Source: Glaciimonas sp. PCH181
Lineage (GTDB): Bacteria > Pseudomonadota > Gammaproteobacteria > Burkholderiales > Burkholderiaceae_D
DNA length: 64,000 bases
Assembly (NCBI RefSeq): GCF_003056055.1
Contig: NZ_PYFP01000001.1
Span: 1,984,001-2,048,000 of the forward strand
Direction of reading: 5' to 3'
Each line of letters starts with the position of its first letter. Position 1 is the stretch's first letter. Below are positions 51,287 to 61,188 of this stretch, one piece after another. Position numbers and translations under genes: made by a program. Under the pieces are notes generated by a model. It was not told where the DNA came from and did not search any database. It saw only the letters and a program-made list of their open reading frames with translations.

Positions 51287-54200
51287 TTACCGACCATCAA
51301 GCGGTCTGGCAATCCCTTTACGGCGTTCGATCCAGCGTTCCAGCGCAAAATAAAATGTCGGCAAAATAAACAGCGTCAGCAATGTAGCAACCACCAATCC
51401 GCCCACAACGACCGTCGCCAGACCACGCTGCACGTCTGTGCCAACACCGGTCGCCAACGCCGCTGGCAGCATCCCAACGGATGCCACCGTCGCGGTCATC
51501 AAGACCGGGCGGAAACGTTCGGAAGCGCCCGCCAATACTGCCTCCATTAACGCCATTCCCTGTTGTCGCACCCGATTAATATTAGAGACCATAATGATGC
51601 CGTTTTGCACCGCCACGCCAAACAACGCAATGAAGCCGACGCCGGTCGCCACGTTGATCGTGTTGCCAGTAACTTGCAGCGCAACCAATCCGCCCAGCGC
51701 GGCCAATGGCACCACGCCCAAGATCAATAACGCCTGACGCAGCTTGCCAAATCCGGCATATAAAATAATCGCCATCAAACCCAGCACCAGACCGAATACA
51801 ACGATCAGCCGTGCCTGGGCCCGTTCTTGGTTTTCAAACTGTCCCGCCCATTCCAGACGATATTTCGCATGATCGAAATGGACATCTTTAGCCACCTTGG
51901 CTTGCGCTTCTTCGTAGTAGGACAGCAAATCGCGGTCCGCGTAATCCAGCCGCACGGTTAACTGACGATGCGTGCTTTCATGCGTAATCGTGCTCTCGCC
52001 AGTGCTGGTCCGAATATGCGCCAGTTGCGACAACGGAATCCGTGCGCCATTGGATGCTGTCAACAACAAATTACCCAACGCCTCCGGCCCGTTGCGGCTA
52101 TCTTTCGGAAACCTTACCGAGACGTTATAGATACGATCGGCAACATACATTTGCGTCACTGGCGCGCCGCCAATACCGGTCTGAATCAGGTTCGAAATAT
52201 CCGCGATATTGATACCCAGACGGGCAGCCGCAGCACGATCAATATCGATCACCATCTGTGGAATCGGCGGTTCCTGAAAAATCGACACATCGGCGCTGCC
52301 TCTGACACCGTGCAAGACGTTAACGATATCATTGCCGATACGTCGCAGTTCTTTAAAATCATCGCCATAAACGCGGATTACCAGTGGACTATGCGCACCA
52401 CCGACAGCATCATTCACACCATCGCTGATAGGCTGACTAATCCCGACCGAAAATCCCGGCAGCTGCACCAAACGCGCATTCAGGCGTCGTACAAATTCAG
52501 CCTTATTTTCACCGTTGGGCCACGTGCTATACGGCTTCAATCCCACCGGCACTTCCATATGCGAGGGCGTCCACGGATCGGTCCCGTCATCACTGCGCCC
52601 AAGCTGGGTAACAACGTAAGAAACCTCAGGAAACGACAGCAATGTACGGCGCAGCTCAGCCGCCATTTCACTGCCTTTTTCCAGCGACAGACCGGATGGC
52701 ATCTGCACTTGCAGCCACAGCGTGCCCTCATCCAATTGCGGCATAAACTCACGACCAGTCGCACCACCCAACACAATCACGCCCACCAATGCGATAGCGC
52801 CAATGCCATAAGCAATTACCGGTTTATTTAATAAATTTCCCAGCGTTTTACGATAGCCTGCACTCAGCCATTCGAGCGGCTTATTATGGAAAATACGACG
52901 CGGTTTGCGCAACGCCATATATGCCAATCCCGGCACCAAAACGATGCTACACAACAACGCGCCCAGCAACGCATAACTGACCGTAAATGCCATCGGCGAC
53001 AACAATTTTCCTTCGGCACGTTCAAACGCAAACAAGGGCAAATACGCGGCAATAATGATCAACGTCGCAAAGAAAATTGGCCTGATGACTTCAGTGGTAG
53101 CAGCACGGACTTCCGCCTCGCTTAATTCTTCCGTCGGCTTGGCTTCGCGCCGCCGCAAAATTGCCTCAGTAACGACAATCGCACCATCGACAATGATGCC
53201 GAAATCAATCGCGCCCAACGAGAATAAATTCGCTGGCATCTTGGTCAGATACATCATGATAAAGACCGCCACCAGCGCCAGTGGAATAGTCACTGCCGCC
53301 ACTAATGCGCTGCGTGGGCTGCCCAGAAAAAGGATCAAAACGATACACACCAGACCAATACCTTCGATCACGGTATGACTGACTTTATGCACGGTGAGTT
53401 GAATCAATTCGTCGCGATCAATGTACGGAACAATCCGGACACCTTGCAGTGCTAATTGTTTCTGTAATTGCGCAACTTTGGCATGCACATCCTTAATCAC
53501 TTCTGAGGCATTTTGATATTTCAACAGTTTGACAATCCCTTCAATCGTGTCAGGATTATTGTCCTTGCCGAGAATTCCCTGGCGCTCTTGATGACTGTAT
53601 TGCAGCTTGCCCAAATCACGCACCAATACCGGTACGCCATTGACTTGCTTGACCACGACATTGCCCAAATCGGTCAAGCTGCGCATCATGCCGATGCCAC
53701 GCACCACATAACCCTGTTCACCGCGTGAAATCCGGCTGCCGCCTGCGTTGGCGTTATTGTTGTTGATTGCGGTCGTCACATCGGACAGCGACACACCAAA
53801 ACGCTGCAACTGATCCTGATCGACTTCAAGTTGATATTCCATCGTCAAACCGCCGAAATTACCAACGTCGGCAATGCCCGCGACTTGCCGTAATTCGGGC
53901 ATGACAATCCAGCGTTGAATCTCGGACAATTCCAGCAAATTTTTGCTATCCGATTCCAGCGTATAACGATAAATTTCGCCCGATGGGCCACTGACGGAAT
54001 CAAGACTAGGTGTGATCCCGGTCGGCAACGTAGCTTGCGCCATTCGTTCGGTCACGCGTTGACGTTCCCAATAATCTTCTGCACCGTCTTTAAACGTCAG
54101 CGTAATCAGCGACAACCCAAACGTGCTGGACGAGCGCATGTGCACCAATCCGGGCGTGCCGCTTAACTGGCGTTCTAGCGGGATGGTGATTTGCTGTTCG

Positions 54201-54382
54201 ATTTCTTCAGCAGCCAGACCGGGGGCCTGGGTGGTGACTTGAGCGGAAACGTCGGACAGTTCCGGATAGGCTTCTACCGCCATCCGTGTCCAGGAATAAT
54301 AGCCAAATAACGCTACCAAAATCGTCACCAGAATCACTGCATAACGCTTTTGCAGGCAATAGCGAACGATGTTATTAATCAT
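51287..54382 (-). CDS. Heavy-metal RND efflux pump (CzcA/CnrA-like)
   Basis: 1031 residues, 12 membrane helices and two large periplasmic loops. The TM4 motif DFGIIVDGAIVVTE (Asp393, Asp399, Glu406) is the proton-relay signature of divalent-cation (Zn, Co, Cd, Ni) HME pumps such as CzcA and CnrA, rather than monovalent CusA. Full-length family layout (AVEAYPELSDVSAQVTTQAPG, GREFMPQLDEGTLWLQ). Which metal is exported is not decided by sequence. Overlaps the adaptor gene stop by 8 bp, so the two are translationally coupled. Confidence 0.92.
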   Translation of the reverse strand: MINNIVRYCLQKRYAVILVTILVALFGYYSWTRMAVEAYPELSDVSAQVTTQAPGLAAEEIEQQITIPLERQLSGTPGLVHMRSSSTFGLSLITLTFKDGAEDYWERQRVTERMAQATLPTGITPSLDSVSGPSGEIYRYTLESDSKNLLELSEIQRWIVMPELRQVAGIADVGNFGGLTMEYQLEVDQDQLQRFGVSLSDVTTAINNNNANAGGSRISRGEQGYVVRGIGMMRSLTDLGNVVVKQVNGVPVLVRDLGKLQYSHQERQGILGKDNNPDTIEGIVKLLKYQNASEVIKDVHAKVAQLQKQLALQGVRIVPYIDRDELIQLTVHKVSHTVIEGIGLVCIVLILFLGSPRSALVAAVTIPLALVAVFIMMYLTKMPANLFSLGAIDFGIIVDGAIVVTEAILRRREAKPTEELSEAEVRAATTEVIRPIFFATLIIIAAYLPLFAFERAEGKLLSPMAFTVSYALLGALLCSIVLVPGLAYMALRKPRRIFHNKPLEWLSAGYRKTLGNLLNKPVIAYGIGAIALVGVIVLGGATGREFMPQLDEGTLWLQVQMPSGLSLEKGSEMAAELRRTLLSFPEVSYVVTQLGRSDDGTDPWTPSHMEVPVGLKPYSTWPNGENKAEFVRRLNARLVQLPGFSVGISQPISDGVNDAVGGAHSPLVIRVYGDDFKELRRIGNDIVNVLHGVRGSADVSIFQEPPIPQMVIDIDRAAAARLGINIADISNLIQTGIGGAPVTQMYVADRIYNVSVRFPKDSRNGPEALGNLLLTASNGARIPLSQLAHIRTSTGESTITHESTHRQLTVRLDYADRDLLSYYEEAQAKVAKDVHFDHAKYRLEWAGQFENQERAQARLIVVFGLVLGLMAIILYAGFGKLRQALLILGVVPLAALGGLVALQVTGNTINVATGVGFIALFGVAVQNGIIMVSNINRVRQQGMALMEAVLAGASERFRPVLMTATVASVGMLPAALATGVGTDVQRGLATVVVGGLVVATLLTLFILPTFYFALERWIERRKGIARPLDGR

Positions 54383-55541
54383 TTAAGAGCACTCCGCCCT
54401 TAGTCACGACGCGATCGCCCAACTTAAGTCCTGACTGGATGCGGACACTACCATCATCTTCACTGCCTATCGTCACCTTGCGCCGGACAAAAGTCCACGG
54501 CGTCAACTCCAGAAATACCGTCGTGTCGTCATTGTTCATCAATAAGGCCGACGTCGGCACCGTTGGGGCCGCTGCTTGTACGACGCTAAATGCCGCCGTT
54601 GCAAACATATTCGGCTTCAACTTTCCATCGGCATTTGGCATGCTGATGCGCACCGCAGCACGTCGTGTATCGGGCTGTAAAACATCGCTGATAAAGGCGA
54701 CTTTTCCCTGAAACGCATTGTCAGGATAGGCAGGAAAACGGATCGCCACTGACTGACCGTTCTTAACCGATGCCAGCATATTTTCTGGCACGTTGGCGGT
54801 GACCCAGACGCTATCCAGATTTGCGATTGTCATCAATACGGCAGTCGGATCGTTAAGGCTCTGGCCGACGCCGACGGCTAGTGCGGTAATGCTACCGGAG
54901 GTAGGCGCAACAATATTCAGGCGCTGTCCATTACTCGCGGCACTGCCGTTGGTTGCGGCGCTCAAAGACTTCACGCGCGTATCGGCGCGGGTAAATTCCG
55001 ACTGCGCTTGAATATGCGCGCTTTCAGCTTGCTCCAAATCCTTGGCTGCACCCGCACCGGCATCTTGCACGCCGCGCTGACGTTCCAGCACTTTGTTAGC
55101 CAGTTGTAATGCATCGCGGGCCTTTTGTTGGTCCGCCGTGGCTTGCGCAAAATCGCCCGATGTCAGCACTAACAACAGCTGGCCTTTTTTAACGTGATCC
55201 CCTAGACCTACTTTCAATTCCAATACTTTCCCGGCCACTGGCGGCACGATGTTTACCGTACGCGCAGGATCGGCTTCTACCTGCGCTGGCAATGCCAACG
55301 TATGGTCGCTTCCAAGCGCCTCTACCGCCTGGACCACAATTCTGTCGCGTAAGGCGGACTGCGCAGGAATAGAAATTTCTTCGCCGCTGCGGACAAAATT
55401 CGGCTCAGGACGGACTTCAGTAGCGTGCGCCAGACTTTTGCCGACGCCGATTGCCACTACCCAGGCAATACACACAGCGACGAAAATAGCGATGGCGATG
55501 ATGAATACGGGTTTTTTTTGTTGCGGGAGTGATTTTTGCAT
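54375..55541 (-). CDS. RND efflux membrane-fusion (periplasmic adaptor) protein
   Basis: 388 residues. N-terminal membrane anchor (~11-35, VFIIAIAIFVAVCIAWVVAI), lipoyl/barrel-sandwich halves (VNIVPPVAGKVLELKVGLGDHVKKGQ and LNIVAPTSGSITALAVGVGQ) flanking an alpha-helical hairpin, and the beta-barrel domain (VTANVPENMLASVKNGQSVAI). Bridges the inner-membrane pump and outer-membrane duct. CzcB/CnrB-like; no metal-binding His-rich N-terminus is seen. Confidence 0.92.
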   Translation of the reverse strand: MQKSLPQQKKPVFIIAIAIFVAVCIAWVVAIGVGKSLAHATEVRPEPNFVRSGEEISIPAQSALRDRIVVQAVEALGSDHTLALPAQVEADPARTVNIVPPVAGKVLELKVGLGDHVKKGQLLLVLTSGDFAQATADQQKARDALQLANKVLERQRGVQDAGAGAAKDLEQAESAHIQAQSEFTRADTRVKSLSAATNGSAASNGQRLNIVAPTSGSITALAVGVGQSLNDPTAVLMTIANLDSVWVTANVPENMLASVKNGQSVAIRFPAYPDNAFQGKVAFISDVLQPDTRRAAVRISMPNADGKLKPNMFATAAFSVVQAAAPTVPTSALLMNNDDTTVFLELTPWTFVRRKVTIGSEDDGSVRIQSGLKLGDRVVTKGGVLLND

Positions 55542-55652
55542 GATGGGACTTTAAATAAATATCGTTGTATCACTGGCTTAATCGTTAGAACGCCTCAATT
55601 TCTTGCATTTTTTTGCAACCGCGTTATTGCGTACCGAGTTGCAAAAGTAGCG

Positions 55653-56213
55653 TCAGGGACTGGGGGGACGATCAATGCTGGCAGCGGGCTGCGTTGCCGG
55701 ACTGATCAATTTGGATGCCAACACAGCAGCTTGTCCAGTCTGCTGGTCGACGATCTTGAAGGTGATTTTTTCAGCATTGAAAAGCTGATATAGCTGCTCT
55801 TGCAGATAGGTATTCTTATAGCCTTCAACCTGCATCGAAAAGCTATCATGCTTCCCATTTTTGGGATCGCTTGCATTCACAGTATGTGTGCCTGGATTGG
55901 TTTCAATGACCAGATAAGTCAACGGCGCCAAGGTGCCGATCCATTTTCCGTCTAGAAAAATATCTGATTTTTGCAGTGGTGCCATGGTGCCTGACCGCGC
56001 CAGGTAAATTTTTGCCACCGCATCGGATGGCGCGTCAAATTGCTTGGCCTGCGCATCGTCAGCGGGCGTTGCCAGCGGAACTGAAACGCAGGCAATTTGA
56101 TGCCAAAACCGTTGGCATGGCACGCGTGCATCCTGCGCCTTGGCGGGGAATAGCACGGTAATGCCGACCAACAGCAGCGCCAGACTAAAAATACGGTTGA
56201 GAGGAAAATTCAT
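55653..56213 (-). CDS. DUF2846 domain exported protein
   Basis: 186 residues from the ATG at 56213 (GAGGAAAA upstream). Signal peptide ~1-27 (FSLALLLVGITVLFPAKAQ). The central VAKIYLARSGTMAPLQKSD through NPGTHTV region is the DUF2846 pattern, a beta-rich periplasmic domain of unknown function. Two cysteines flank the start of the mature part (CQRFWHQIAC). It sits 111 bp upstream of the adaptor gene in the same direction and behind a tandem OmpR/PhoB-type operator. Confidence 0.8.
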   Translation of the reverse strand: MNFPLNRIFSLALLLVGITVLFPAKAQDARVPCQRFWHQIACVSVPLATPADDAQAKQFDAPSDAVAKIYLARSGTMAPLQKSDIFLDGKWIGTLAPLTYLVIETNPGTHTVNASDPKNGKHDSFSMQVEGYKNTYLQEQLYQLFNAEKITFKIVDQQTGQAAVLASKLISPATQPAASIDRPPSP

Positions 56214-56318
56214 AAAATGCGACTTCGTGCGCCAGTAGGGAAATGGCACAGAAGATCCAGCTAACCGCCAGATATCCTGCGATCCCATGAAGGGATGACA
56301 ACAGATTACCGATTGATT

Positions 56319-56358
56319 CTGTCAGAAACCTGAAAGAAACCTGACAAAACCCTGACAA
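56319..56358. promoter_or_regulatory. Tandem PhoB/OmpR-type operator (four 11-bp repeats)
   Basis: CTGTCAG-AAAC-CTGAAAG-AAAC-CTGACAA-AACC-CTGACAA: four 7-bp units starting at 56319, 56330, 56341 and 56352, exactly 11 bp apart, as in a pho box (CTGTCAT with 4-bp AT-rich spacers). It lies 106 bp before the DUF2846 ATG on one side and 230 bp before the aldehyde dehydrogenase on the other. The regulator is not encoded in the window. Confidence 0.6.
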
Positions 56359-56589
56359 ACACCAGCGACTGCAAATAAATAAGAAAAAATCAAGAAGCGC
56401 AGCATGCGGATTGCGCATCATTGAGAAGAAAATCAGCCCCACTCGTCCCCAGAAACCGTTAAACCGCTGATAGTTAATTCCAAATGCGCATGAACTCGTT
56501 CCTATTCATCGTTTGCTAGCGCACCCCAAAAAGAACAATAATTTTCCGTCGAAATACACATTACACATCTTTTCCAAATGGGGGCAGGC

Positions 56590-58071
56590 ATGACGCAACG
56601 CTATCAATTATTCATCAACAACGAGTGGGTCGATCCACTTTCCGGACTATGGTTTGATACGCTCGATCCGTTCAGCGGTGAAGCATGGGCAGAAATCCCC
56701 CGCGCCAACAAGGAAGACGTCGACCGCGCTGTAGAAGCAGCGTCCGCCGCAATGGACGGTCCGTGGGGCACGATGTCGGCCACCGATCGCGGTCTGTTGC
56801 TGCACAAACTTGGTGAATTGATCGAAAAGAATGCAGATAACCTGACCCTTGCCGAAAGTCGTGACAATGGCAAATTGTCCAGCGAAGTCGGTGGTCAGGT
56901 GCGCTACATGGCCAAGTATTTTTATTACTACGGAGGACTCGCAGACAAGATTCAGGGCGCGGTGATCCCGATGGATAAACCAAAGGTTTTCAACTACACC
57001 CGTTACGAGCCAATCGGCGTGGTCGCGACGATTACGCCCTGGAATTCATCTTTGCTGCTGACTGCGTGGAAAATAGCCCCGGCATTATGCGCGGGCAATA
57101 CCATCATCGCTAAACCCTCAGAACATACTTCTGCATCGATGTTTGAATTAGCAAAGTTATTCATCGAAGCTGGTTTTCCGCCGGGCGTATTCAACGTCAT
57201 CACTGGCTTTGGAAATGAAGTGGGCGAGCCGCTGGTAACGCATCCAAAAGTACCGCGCATCGCCTTCACTGGCGGCGACGAAGGTGGAAAGAGAGTAAAC
57301 CTGTTAGCCGCACAGCACTTAAAACGTGTATCGCTGGAACTAGGCGGAAAATCGCCGCACATCATTTTCGACGATGCCGATCTGACCCGCGCAGCCAACG
57401 GCGTCATCACGGGCATTTTCTCAGCAGGTGGGCAGACTTGCATGGCCGGTTCACGCCTGCTGCTGCAAGAAGACATACATGATGAATTCATAGAGCGGCT
57501 GCTGGCTATCGCTGGCAAAGCCAAGCTGGGCGACCCAACCAGATCGGATGTGCAAGTCGGCCCGGTGGCTACGCGTCCGCAATTTGAAAAAATCATGGAA
57601 TACATCCAAATCGGTAAAGATGAAGGCGCGCGTTGCATCTTGGGCGGAAACGCCCGTACCGGCGAGGGTTTTGGGGCCGGACAGTTTGTGGAACCCACCA
57701 TTTTCGTCGACGTGGACAACAGCATGCGTATCGCGCAGGAAGAAGTGTTTGGGCCGGTGCTGGCGGTCATCAAGTTCAAGGATGAAGCGGACGCTATCAG
57801 GATCGCCAATGACATTCGCTTTGGACTGGCTGCAGGTATCTGGACGAAGAGCTTGCACCGTGCGATGCTGATGTCGGAGAAAATCAAGGCAGGTACGGTC
57901 TGGGTGAATAATTACCGCTCAACCAGTTTTACAACCCCATTCGGCGGTTATAAAGATAGCGGTCTGGGCCGTGAAGGCGGGATTGAGGCGGTAAAAGAAT
58001 ATCTGGAGACGAAGAGCGTCTGGATCTCGACCGATTTAGACATGCCGGATCCTTTTGTGCGCAAGTATTAA
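56590..58071 (+). CDS. Aldehyde dehydrogenase
   Basis: 493 residues from the ATG at 56590, which has GGGGGCAGG before it (an ATG 4 codons earlier has no SD). NAD(P)-dependent ALDH superfamily: cofactor motif FTGGDEGGKRVN, catalytic Glu in SLELGGKSPHI, catalytic Cys in GQTCMAGSRLL, and EEVFGPVLAVIKF. Oxidises an aldehyde to its acid; substrate unknown. First gene of a plus-strand catabolic cluster with a flavoprotein dehydrogenase and a Liv-type ABC transporter. Confidence 0.92.
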   Translation: MTQRYQLFINNEWVDPLSGLWFDTLDPFSGEAWAEIPRANKEDVDRAVEAASAAMDGPWGTMSATDRGLLLHKLGELIEKNADNLTLAESRDNGKLSSEVGGQVRYMAKYFYYYGGLADKIQGAVIPMDKPKVFNYTRYEPIGVVATITPWNSSLLLTAWKIAPALCAGNTIIAKPSEHTSASMFELAKLFIEAGFPPGVFNVITGFGNEVGEPLVTHPKVPRIAFTGGDEGGKRVNLLAAQHLKRVSLELGGKSPHIIFDDADLTRAANGVITGIFSAGGQTCMAGSRLLLQEDIHDEFIERLLAIAGKAKLGDPTRSDVQVGPVATRPQFEKIMEYIQIGKDEGARCILGGNARTGEGFGAGQFVEPTIFVDVDNSMRIAQEEVFGPVLAVIKFKDEADAIRIANDIRFGLAAGIWTKSLHRAMLMSEKIKAGTVWVNNYRSTSFTTPFGGYKDSGLGREGGIEAVKEYLETKSVWISTDLDMPDPFVRKY

Positions 58072-58212
58072 AGAGCGGTCGTCTATTGCGTCGGAAATGT
58101 TATGGCTTCGACGCGCGATTTTCACGAAAGATGAGCGAACCCCGTTCGCTCATCGCGTCGGTAGCCATCCGCAACAACCGGCAACATTAGAGAAATAGAA
58201 CAGGTACGCACT

Positions 58213-59721
58213 ATGCATACATCATCAGAAACTGCGGCGAGTATTGATGCCAATAAAGTTACCAATAAAGATACCGACCTTCTCGTCATCGGTAGCGGTA
58301 TTTCCGGTCTCTCCGCAGCGGTAGCAGCGGCTACTGCCGGTGCCCGCGTCGTCGTGCTGGAACGTTCCGCGAGAGAGCAATTCGGCGGCAATACGCGCTG
58401 GACCGAATCTTATTTCCGCATGAAAAATGACAATGAAGTCAGCGACGATTTCGAGGAAAAACTGATCACCAATGCTGGTTACAATTTAGACCCGCATATT
58501 GTCCATGAAGTGGCAGCCGAATACGCCACCTGGCCGCCGTATGTCAAGGCACACGGCATGCCAGACCCCGAGCTTATTTCGACACTGTCGGAACAAGCCG
58601 GACCCACCGTCCAATGGCTGAAAAGTTTCGGCATTCGTTTTGATACGCTACCAACTTATTTCGTCACAGCAGCAGCACCGCGTTTGATGCCGGTCGGCGG
58701 CGGTCTTGCAATGCTTGAAGCGCTGTTGACTGAGGCAGAGAAACTTGGTGTCACCTTTAAATATCACACCACGGCAAGCCAAATGACGCGTGCAGATACG
58801 CAGGGTAATTTGCAGGTATTGGTCACTGGCGAAGGTGGCCAGCAACAAACCTTGTACGCAAAAAACGTGATGATTGCGTCTGGTGGCTTTGAAGGTAATC
58901 CAGAAATGTTGACCCAATATCTGGGCAACAGCGCTAAGTTTGTACGGCCGGTGGCACCGGGCGGCTATTACAATCGCGGCGAAGGCATTCGTATGGCGCT
59001 GAATGCTGGCGCTGCACCTGCCGGGGATTTCGGCTCATATCATGCCGAACCACTGGATCCACGCTCGAAGGAAACCGAAGCGCTGGTCATGAATTTCTCC
59101 TACGGCGTACTGGTGAACAAACGCGGAAAGCGCTTTCTGGATGAGGCTCCCGGCCCGGTCGATGCCCACTATGACCATATCGCCCGCGATATCGGCGAAC
59201 AACCGGACGGCATTGCCTATGTCGTGTTCGATCAGCGCATCAATGATGTTCCCAATTGGAAAAAAAGCATACGTACCGACCAACCAGCCATCCAGGCAGA
59301 CACGCTGGAGGCATTGGCGCAAGCCTGTAATCTGCCGGCAAGCGCCTTCATCCGCACGATCGATGAATACAACGCTGCCTGTACTGATGGCGAATTTTCG
59401 CCGCTGAAAGAGGATGGATTGGCAACGCAAGGTTTGGATATCAATAAATCGCATTGGTCACGGCCGATCAACCAAGGGCCGTTTTGCGCCTATCCGATTA
59501 TTCCCGGAATTTGCTTTACGTATGGCGGCGTCAAGACAAACAAGCTTGGTCAAGTGATTGATCATGACGGGCGGACGATTCCAGGGCTTTATGCGGCCGG
59601 TGAATCGGCTGGTCTCTACTATCAAGTTTATACCGGCGCGACATCGGTATTGCGGGGCGCAGTTTTTGGAAAAATAGCGGGTGAACACGCAGCAATTCGC
59701 AGCAAAACGAACGTGCAATAA
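58213..59721 (+). CDS. FAD-dependent dehydrogenase, TcuA/fumarate-reductase flavoprotein-like
   Basis: 502 residues. FAD_binding_2 family: dinucleotide motif LLVIGSGISGLSAAVAAATA (~22-42), RWTESYFRMKND, PVGGGLAMLEALL, ASGGFEGNPEML and the C-terminal FAD/substrate region GLYAAGESAGLYYQVYTGAT. Resembles tricarballylate dehydrogenase (TcuA) and related flavoproteins that dehydrogenate or reduce dicarboxylate-like acids. 142 bp after the aldehyde dehydrogenase and 199 bp before the substrate-binding protein, all in one direction. Confidence 0.85.
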   Translation: MHTSSETAASIDANKVTNKDTDLLVIGSGISGLSAAVAAATAGARVVVLERSAREQFGGNTRWTESYFRMKNDNEVSDDFEEKLITNAGYNLDPHIVHEVAAEYATWPPYVKAHGMPDPELISTLSEQAGPTVQWLKSFGIRFDTLPTYFVTAAAPRLMPVGGGLAMLEALLTEAEKLGVTFKYHTTASQMTRADTQGNLQVLVTGEGGQQQTLYAKNVMIASGGFEGNPEMLTQYLGNSAKFVRPVAPGGYYNRGEGIRMALNAGAAPAGDFGSYHAEPLDPRSKETEALVMNFSYGVLVNKRGKRFLDEAPGPVDAHYDHIARDIGEQPDGIAYVVFDQRINDVPNWKKSIRTDQPAIQADTLEALAQACNLPASAFIRTIDEYNAACTDGEFSPLKEDGLATQGLDINKSHWSRPINQGPFCAYPIIPGICFTYGGVKTNKLGQVIDHDGRTIPGLYAAGESAGLYYQVYTGATSVLRGAVFGKIAGEHAAIRSKTNVQ

Positions 59722-59920
59722 ACAACGCTAGACGGCACTACCAATTCAAGAAAAATAAACAAAATAGACATTTAGCGACAGCACTATCTTTACCCAAAAA
59801 AGTTGACCGGAACGACCGATGACCAGTTGGATCATTGAGGGAATTTTGCACCTTCAATTTCGGACTTCGCAGCAATGTAGACATCAAACAAGAAATAAAT
59901 ACTTTCATCAGGAGACATAT

Positions 59921-61162
59921 ATGAAAACCAATTTCGTCCATGGCGCGCTAAAAATAACCGCGATCTGCGCAACAATATTCGGTCCACTTACGGTCGCGCA
60001 ATCGCAACCCGTCCCAAAGATTTCAGACGATGTCGTCCGCATCGGCGTGCTGACCGATCTCAGCGGCACCTTTTCAGATTTCGCCGGTAAAGGCGCGGTA
60101 GAAGCCGTAAAAATGGCGGTGGAGGATTTTGGTGGAAAAGTAGATGGCAAACCGATTGAGGTCATTGCAGCCGACCATTTGAACAAAGCAGATGTCGCCG
60201 CATCGACCGCACGCGAGTGGATTGATCAACGCAAGGTCGATATGATCGTTGATATTTCCGGCTCGGCCACAGCGCTTGCCACGATCAAAATTGCAGCGGA
60301 AAAGAAACGTATCGCGATTGTCACTGGCGGCGGCACAACCCGTGTCACCAACGAAGATTGCACGCCGTATAGTCTGCATTACAACCACGACACCGCCGCG
60401 CTGGCCAATGTCGCCGGTAAATACATTGTTAAACAAGGCGGCACCAGTTGGTACTTTCTGACTGCCGATTACTCCTTCGGTTACTCGCTGCAAGCCGATA
60501 CAAGCGCGGTCGTGGAAGCCAACGGCGGTAAGGTCCTCGGCAATGTTAAGCATCCTTTTAATACTTCAGACTTCTCATCCTATTTGTTGCAGGCGCAATC
60601 CAGCGGCGCAAAAGTTATAGGGCTGGCCAACGCTGGTTCAGATACCATCAATTCGATTAAGACTGCGGCTGAATTCGGCATGCTTACTTCTGGTAAACAG
60701 AAGTTCGCAGGGTTGCTGGTATTCATCAATGATGTACATGCTTTAGGATTAAAAACTGCACAGGGGCTGTACATTACCGAAGGTTTCTATTGGGATTTAA
60801 ACGATGAAACCAGAAAGTGGTCTGAGCGCTTCTACAAACGCGTAGGCAAAATGCCCTCTGCAATTCAGGCTGCTGATTATTCCTCCACAATGCATTATCT
60901 GAATGCGGTTAAGGCAACCGGGACTGACAACGCCGATACGGTAATGAAGAAGATGAAGGAAACGCCGGTCAACGATTTCTATACCAAAAACGGTAAGATA
61001 CGCGCCGATGGTTTGTTGGTACACGACATGTATTTGATGCAAGTTAAATCACCGGCGCAATCGAAACGGCCTTGGGATTATTACAACTTACTGGCGACTG
61101 TTCCTGGCACGGAGGCTTACCCTTCACTCGCTAGCGGCAGCTGTGCTTTTGCCAAGAAGTGA
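59921..61162 (+). CDS. Branched-chain amino-acid-type ABC transporter substrate-binding protein
   Basis: 413 residues from the ATG at 59921, preceded by CAGGAGAC. Signal peptide ~1-28 (ICATIFGPLTVAQSQ). Type 1 periplasmic-binding fold (Peripla_BP_6): VRIGVLTDLSGTFSDFAGKG, DMIVDISGSATALATIKIAAE, YFLTADYSFGYSLQADT. Such Liv-like proteins often bind aromatic or short organic acids rather than amino acids. Its gene precedes the matching ATPases and permeases. Confidence 0.92.
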   Translation: MKTNFVHGALKITAICATIFGPLTVAQSQPVPKISDDVVRIGVLTDLSGTFSDFAGKGAVEAVKMAVEDFGGKVDGKPIEVIAADHLNKADVAASTAREWIDQRKVDMIVDISGSATALATIKIAAEKKRIAIVTGGGTTRVTNEDCTPYSLHYNHDTAALANVAGKYIVKQGGTSWYFLTADYSFGYSLQADTSAVVEANGGKVLGNVKHPFNTSDFSSYLLQAQSSGAKVIGLANAGSDTINSIKTAAEFGMLTSGKQKFAGLLVFINDVHALGLKTAQGLYITEGFYWDLNDETRKWSERFYKRVGKMPSAIQAADYSSTMHYLNAVKATGTDNADTVMKKMKETPVNDFYTKNGKIRADGLLVHDMYLMQVKSPAQSKRPWDYYNLLATVPGTEAYPSLASGSCAFAKK

Positions 61163-61188
61163 TCCAGAACAGGCGCTAGGAAAATAAT

